This document shows, one piece after another, positions 60,083-64,000 of a stretch of 64,000 nt of DNA (positions are counted from its first letter, which is position 1; every line of letters begins with the position of its first letter). The notes beneath the pieces were generated by a model. That model saw only the letters and a list, made by a program, of their open reading frames with translations, was not told where the DNA came from and searched no databases. The stretch spans positions 76,566,780 through 76,630,779 of the forward strand of contig CM034314.1 of NCBI GenBank assembly GCA_019925795.1, written 5' to 3'. The stretch comes from Dendrobium chrysotoxum. Its lineage: Eukaryota; Streptophyta; Magnoliopsida; Asparagales; Orchidaceae. A program made the translations under genes and the position numbers.

Positions 60083-61220
60083 GTACGTTAACGTTTTAAT
60101 AATATTTTGTCATTTAGATAACTAATATTAATGTGCTCTAATACACCTCTCCTTTACTTGTTTGTGTTTTGCGAGGTGCATTTGGGAGAGCAAAGGGACA
60201 ATGAACCCAGGAGTTGCTGTGACAAAGGAGCCTTCATAAATTAATCAGTCGCCCCCATTCATTCCGGTGGGGGTGCTACGGGCGGTACCACCGGGTCATA
60301 GCCCCCGGTGCTGTAAGTTTCTCAAAACTTAGATCGCCCTTTAGGAGCCCATCAGTGTGCACGCCTCCCACCCTTAGGGTCTTGTAGTAACTTCAATATT
60401 ATTAGGATCTTTTTGTTTCTTTTAGATCCATAAACCCATTTTATACACATGCGAACGTCCAAGGGGTTAGAAGTAAATTTTATTTCATCTCCTACAACAC
60501 TAGTGAAACTTAAGGACAAAAACCTAAGGATGAGTCTTAGATAACATAGACTTAGGATGCATGCTCCTTTTAGGATAGAAACCATAAAACATAGAAAAAC
60601 ATAGTGACATCCTACCATAGGATTAGTGTAGTGATGTCTAAGTCTAATTAATCATTAATAACAACCAACCTATAATCAAAACCCCTAATAAATTGGTAAA
60701 AGATCAAATCAAATGCATAAAAGATATTTAACTCCTAATCAAGTCATAATCAACACATATAATCATTAAGATGGAAACTTGAATATGAATGTGAACTAAG
60801 ATGAATTAATCTATTAATCATCCCCTAATTAAATACTAACTAATTAAAGTTTATTAGAATCAAATTGAATCTAAGAGCTATAAAATTGGCAAACAAACCT
60901 AAAACTAAAACTTTCCTAAAGCTCAAACCTTACTCAAACTCCCTTTTAATTGATTACATACTTAGCCTAAAACACCTCCTACCTTAAACGCTAATGAATC
61001 ATAACTTAATCAACAAAGATATAAGAGATTTATTAAAACTTAAGTATGACCTGAACTTTAGAACCTTAATAAATCATCTAAGGTTTAATTATATCATTAA
61101 TCTAGTCTCTTAAAATCAACCAACAAACCCTTAATTAATGATAAATCATTTAATCTACCTCTCTTTTAATTTCCAACAAACTAAATTAACTCAACAATAT
61201 TAGTTACTACTGGGTAACCC

Positions 61221-61276
61221 AGGCCTACGAGGCTATTAAGTTAGCCCCAAGGAGGGTGAAATAAACCTCACGGCCT
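61221..61276 (+). other. Putative three-way-junction RNA module, copy II
   Basis: AGGCC (61221-61225) / GGCCT (61272-61276) outside; GGCTA / TAGCC (61231-61235, 61242-61246); GAGG / CCTC (61252-61255, 61266-61269). Same geometry as 42664-42719 with one compensated pair. Confidence 0.5.
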
Positions 61277-61708
61277 CGGTGAGCAACAAAGGTAGTAATA
61301 AACCAAACACTAAAATAAAAATCCTTAAAATCAATCTTAACTTACTAATACTTATACTTAAAACCAAAACTTCCCTCTACCTTCAACAAATCAAATACAA
61401 ACAACTTTAACTAAACTATCTTATATAGGACACACCTAAAACCACACAGCCTACACACACTTAGATTTGTTTGTTAGGACACGACTTCTAGCTTTAGGTT
61501 AGGCCGGTGTTTTCTTCATTTTTTTATTTCTGTGATGTGGCGATTTGTATGTGATACGTGTGCTGGTTATTTTAGTTTCTTGTGTTAGATTTCTGTGTTG
61601 ATTTCTGTGATTGTGGTTTTATTTACTGTATTGTCTCTATGATGTGATGGACGATAGATTATCCATAGGTTAGGGACGATTTTGATACTGACGGTGTTTT
61701 CTACAGGT

Positions 61709-61816
61709 GGTCATGCTCATACAGCGCTAAAAGGGGGGGGCTAAAATAAATAAATTATAAATAACTGCTAGAGGTGCTTTAGCTGCTTAGCCCCCCAAAT
61801 AAATAAGAGCATGGCC
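61709..61816 (+). other. Putative long two-part hairpin, copy II
   Basis: Outer arms GGTCATGCTC (61709-61718) and GAGCATGGCC (61807-61816). Inner arms GGGGGGCTAA (61735-61744) and TTAGCCCCCC (61787-61796). The counterpart of 43128-43228 and 21958-22023. Confidence 0.65.
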
Positions 61817-62170
61817 AAGTGTGGCTGACTTGAGTATTTTTATTTTCATATATAACTGCGTGGGATGATTGATTTTGATTGATTAGGATAACCCTGCAGG
61901 AGAGTCTAGATTTTTCTTTTTATAATTCTGATGTAATGTATTCATTGTATTGAGTTGTGAAAGTTTATAAAATGGGGCATTTTATGAAAGATTAGGGATC
62001 CAAAGGGAAAAGAAAGTCCCCTCACAGGGAATTTCTTTTCATTTGGATATCCTACTGGCGGTGTACTACGAGGAGACTAAGAGAAGGCGATCCACAGAAA
62101 GACTAGAAGATGAAGATGAAGATTAAAAATGCCTCATTTTAAAACTTGCATCGTGCTATAGGATTAGAAT

Positions 62171-62195
62171 CCAGGTTGTTATCGGTGGAGCCTGG
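62171..62195 (+). other. Putative covarying hairpin, copy II
   Basis: CCAGG / CCTGG across a 15-base loop, equivalent to CCGGG / CCCGG at 43653-43677. Confidence 0.5.
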
Positions 62196-62455
62196 CCACC
62201 ACTACTTTTCTGTACTCTGAGATGTATATTGTATGGCACTTGCCATGGACTTTGGACACTCTTTTCTGTGATTCTGATGTGATGATTTATTTACTTGTTT
62301 GCGCAGTAGAAATGGCATGATTTTCATAAGTTTCTTTCTTGCATGTGCATGTGCCTGATTCGCTAGGCTCTTTAGGGATAAAGTTCTTCTACTCGTAATT
62401 AAAATTAAAATTTTAAGGATTAAATAACATAGAAAGATAACGATTTAGGGAATAG

Positions 62456-62579
62456 CCGGAATCGTCCGGGGTCGCATGCATATCAATGCATCTTCTTTTC
62501 CTTGTTTAGACACTTCCCCGCCTGCGGGTAGAGTTCAGATAATCCGACCTATGAGGATGAGGTTCTGAACCTGGGGAAG
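62456..62579 (+). other. Putative structured block, copy II
   Basis: CCGGA-ATCG-TCCGG (62456-62469); CTTCCCC (62513-62519) with GGGGAAG (62573-62579) enclosing GTTCAG (62533-62538) with CTGAAC (62565-62570). Equivalent to 43951-44079, with a C:G to T:A double change in the inner helix. Confidence 0.5.
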
Positions 62580-63289
62580 CCTAGTCTTTCTAAAAATTTA
62601 TTTTTATAAGCCTTTTTAAAATTTCATGCATTTCTGATTTGGGTATTTAATCAGCACGCATTGCATTAGTAACTAATTAAAATTAAAATTTAATTGCATT
62701 AGTCTTAGGAGCATCGTACCATACATAAGTTCGGGGTCACTTAGGAAATCTCTCTAGATGTCGACCTCAAATTCCAAAAACTCAGCCATCTACCCATCTT
62801 TCATAAAGACCGGACAACATGGATTTTATACGATTAGGTGGTTTAGTTGGCTTTCCTTTTCAGGCAGGATATAAGTCCATGATGCATTAGTTAGGACACG
62901 GGCCTTAGTGTTGTGTGGAACACTAAGCCCACCTTAGATTTAGGATTCAAAGCTACTACACTCAGTGTCTCGTAGTAGGCCTCATCGGTGGGTAAGCTCC
63001 TCCTCCTTCTGAGGCTATAAACCCTGCCTATCCACGTCACATGGATGGCGCCGCTTCCATCTTTCTCTCACGCATGTGGTATGAAGTGATTTCTTTTTCT
63101 AGTTTCCTTCAGTTTAATCGGCCGAGTGCTTATGCGATCCGTGTATGTTGAAGTAACCGAGTTGAGCCTATCTTTTCCCCTTGATTAGGAAGATCCTAGA
63201 AGTTTTCCTACGTGCCAAATCCATGTGAGAGAATAATGTAGTATCCTTAAGCGAGAGTTTTCTTAGGCTAAGGTCTAAGATGTAATTAA

Positions 63290-63311
63290 CCACGGGGGCT
63301 TGCGCCTGTGG
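63290..63311 (+). other. Putative covarying hairpin near the 3' end, copy II
   Basis: CCACGGG / CCTGTGG with loop GGCTTGCG. One G.T pair; two pairs differ from 44799-44820 on both sides. Confidence 0.6.
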
Positions 63312-63587
63312 GAGACTGATCCCCACATCAAATAAACCCCATTCGAGCTGATGTATCGAATGAGGGAAATCTCGTGACATTTTGGGTCATATATACCATT
63401 ATCCATCAAGGTGTGTAGGCGAAAGTCGCTATCCTCTATGGCTAATCGTATGTATGACTCTATCTGCTCTTCTGTTGGCCTGCTTGGGTAGAGTGTAAAG
63501 GCCTACGATCGTTTTGTCTTACGGGATAGTGCGGTCGTACTCTTTACATTCTGTTCCCCACAAGCAGAACCCTTTCGGAGACCCACA

Positions 63588-63592
63588 AAGAG
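63588..63592. repeat. Target-site duplication AAGAG (right)
   Basis: Matches 55391-55395, directly after the CA end. Confidence 0.88.
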
Positions 63593-63603
63593 CTATTCTT
63601 AAG

Positions 63604-64000
63604 ATATCAAATTCCTAAGTTTTGAGTTCCCAAAAATATCTTAGAATTCTCTTAACAGCAGTTAGATGTGATTCCTTTAGATCAGCTTGAAATCTAGCAT
63701 ACAAATAAATACTGAACATGATATCTGGTCTGTTAGCAGTCAAATAAAATAATGATCCAATTATTCTTCTTAATTTTTTTTGATCAACAGATTTTCCCTT
63801 AAAGTCCTTATCTAACTGCACTGAAGAACTCATTGGTGTACTCACTGGTTTAGCATTATCCATTTCATATTTCTTGAGGATATCCTTAATATACTTTGAC
63901 TGGCTAAAAAATGTTCCTTCTTCATTTTGTTTTATGCTAAACCCAATAAAATAACTCAAGTCTCCCATCAAACTCATTTCAAATTAATTACTCATTGTCT
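63604..64000 (-). pseudogene. Copia reverse transcriptase to RNase H junction (element B), runs off the window
   Basis: Minus-strand frame 63977-63615 reads MSLMGDLSYFIGFSIKQNEE, SQSKYIKDILKKYEMDNAKP, VSTPMSSSVQLDKD, then RRIIGSLFYLTANRPDIMFS and ARFQADLKESHLTAVKRILR. This is the conserved Copia segment after the YVDD box leading into RNase H. Just upstream the frame has a TAA where the family has a sense codon (ATGAGTAATTAATTTGAAATG region). The rest of pol lies beyond 64000. It is the best-preserved part of the element. Confidence 0.88.

Larger units (their letters stand above)
55396..63587 (+). mobile_element. Copy II of the non-coding LTR-type unit (TG...CA, TSD AAGAG), nested in Copia element B
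   Basis: Begins TGTTGACCTC and ends GAGACCCACA, flanked by AAGAG at 55391-55395 and 63588-63592. The empty site can be read from Copia element A, which has a single GAAGAGCTAT at 31502-31511. In 8192 bp there is no gag or pol and no second LTR that I can see. Parts: 55400-55870 GATTTGCATC-type repeats; 55880-56460 GC-rich promoter-like block; a CT-rich splice-donor region; a 51-bp minisatellite (57820-58100); 58200-59600 diverged GAAAGTTTTATGA-type repeats; an exon-like piece near 60000; and 61206-63311, the structured module shared with copy I. Confidence 0.8.
51740..64000 (-). mobile_element. Internal region of Copia element B, interrupted by a nested unit and running off the window
   Basis: Minus-strand order from 64000 downward: reverse transcriptase to RNase H (63604-64000), then a nested 8.2-kb unit (55396-63587), rest of RNase H (54920-55395), env-like ORF (54115-53055), a spacer with a 28-30-bp minisatellite, polypurine tract and 3' LTR. 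The two halves of RNase H rejoin exactly across the insertion when one AAGAG copy is removed, as the comparison with element A (31498-31530) shows. 51760-52380 and 54680-54920 are A-rich spacers without genes. Confidence 0.8.

Overview
This is plant nuclear DNA, almost certainly from a flowering plant. It is AT-rich and crowded with LTR retrotransposons, CACTA, hAT and PIF/Harbinger transposons, MITEs and an RTE-clade LINE. The one convincing host gene is split by introns and encodes a plastid fibrillin. I could not place the species more closely, and I see no tRNA, rRNA or CRISPR.

Layout. 199-11321 (minus strand): a fibrillin / plastid-lipid-associated protein gene of the FBN1 type, three exons, about 327 residues. 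Its second intron is about 10 kb and holds a young 5'-truncated LINE (601-2744, with 16-17 bp target duplications), a MITE cluster, a DnaJ-like gene fragment, a decayed hAT transposase and a decayed PIF/Harbinger transposase. 11.4-14.3 kb: AT-rich spacer with a minisatellite and an LTR on the minus strand. 14.3-21.4 kb: a decayed CACTA (En/Spm) transposon. 21.4-22.2 kb: a fragment of a structured non-coding repeat family. 22.2-32.6 kb: a decayed SIRE/Maximus-like Copia element on the minus strand, with its 3' LTR, an env-like ORF and RNase H/RT remnants; a 4.9 kb hAT element (24296-29153) is nested inside it. 33-39 kb: repeats and spacer. 39145-45277: a non-coding LTR-type unit with TG...CA ends and the 5-bp duplication GGGAG. 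45.5-50.2 kb: LTR pieces and tandem repeats. 50.2-64 kb: a second SIRE-like Copia element on the minus strand, interrupted at 55396-63587 by another copy of the non-coding LTR-type unit (duplication AAGAG).

The most interesting signal is that non-coding LTR-type family. It has two complete copies (39145-45277 and 55396-63587), a partial copy at 21392-22192, and a 5' terminus at 47859 on the minus strand. The copies share little of their 5' halves, but their 3' halves carry a series of short helices. In several of these, paired positions change together between copies (C:G to T:A, A:T to G:C and so on). This pattern suggests a conserved folded RNA, or a folded single-stranded DNA, inside a retroelement with no recognisable protein. 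I found these helices by eye from two or three copies; they need a covariation test.

The genes do not form a pathway. The fibrillin works in plastids, and everything else is mobile-element DNA at different stages of decay. The nesting gives a relative order: the Copia element at 50-64 kb is older than the non-coding unit inside it, the Copia element at 22-33 kb is older than the hAT inside it, and the LINE is among the most recent arrivals.
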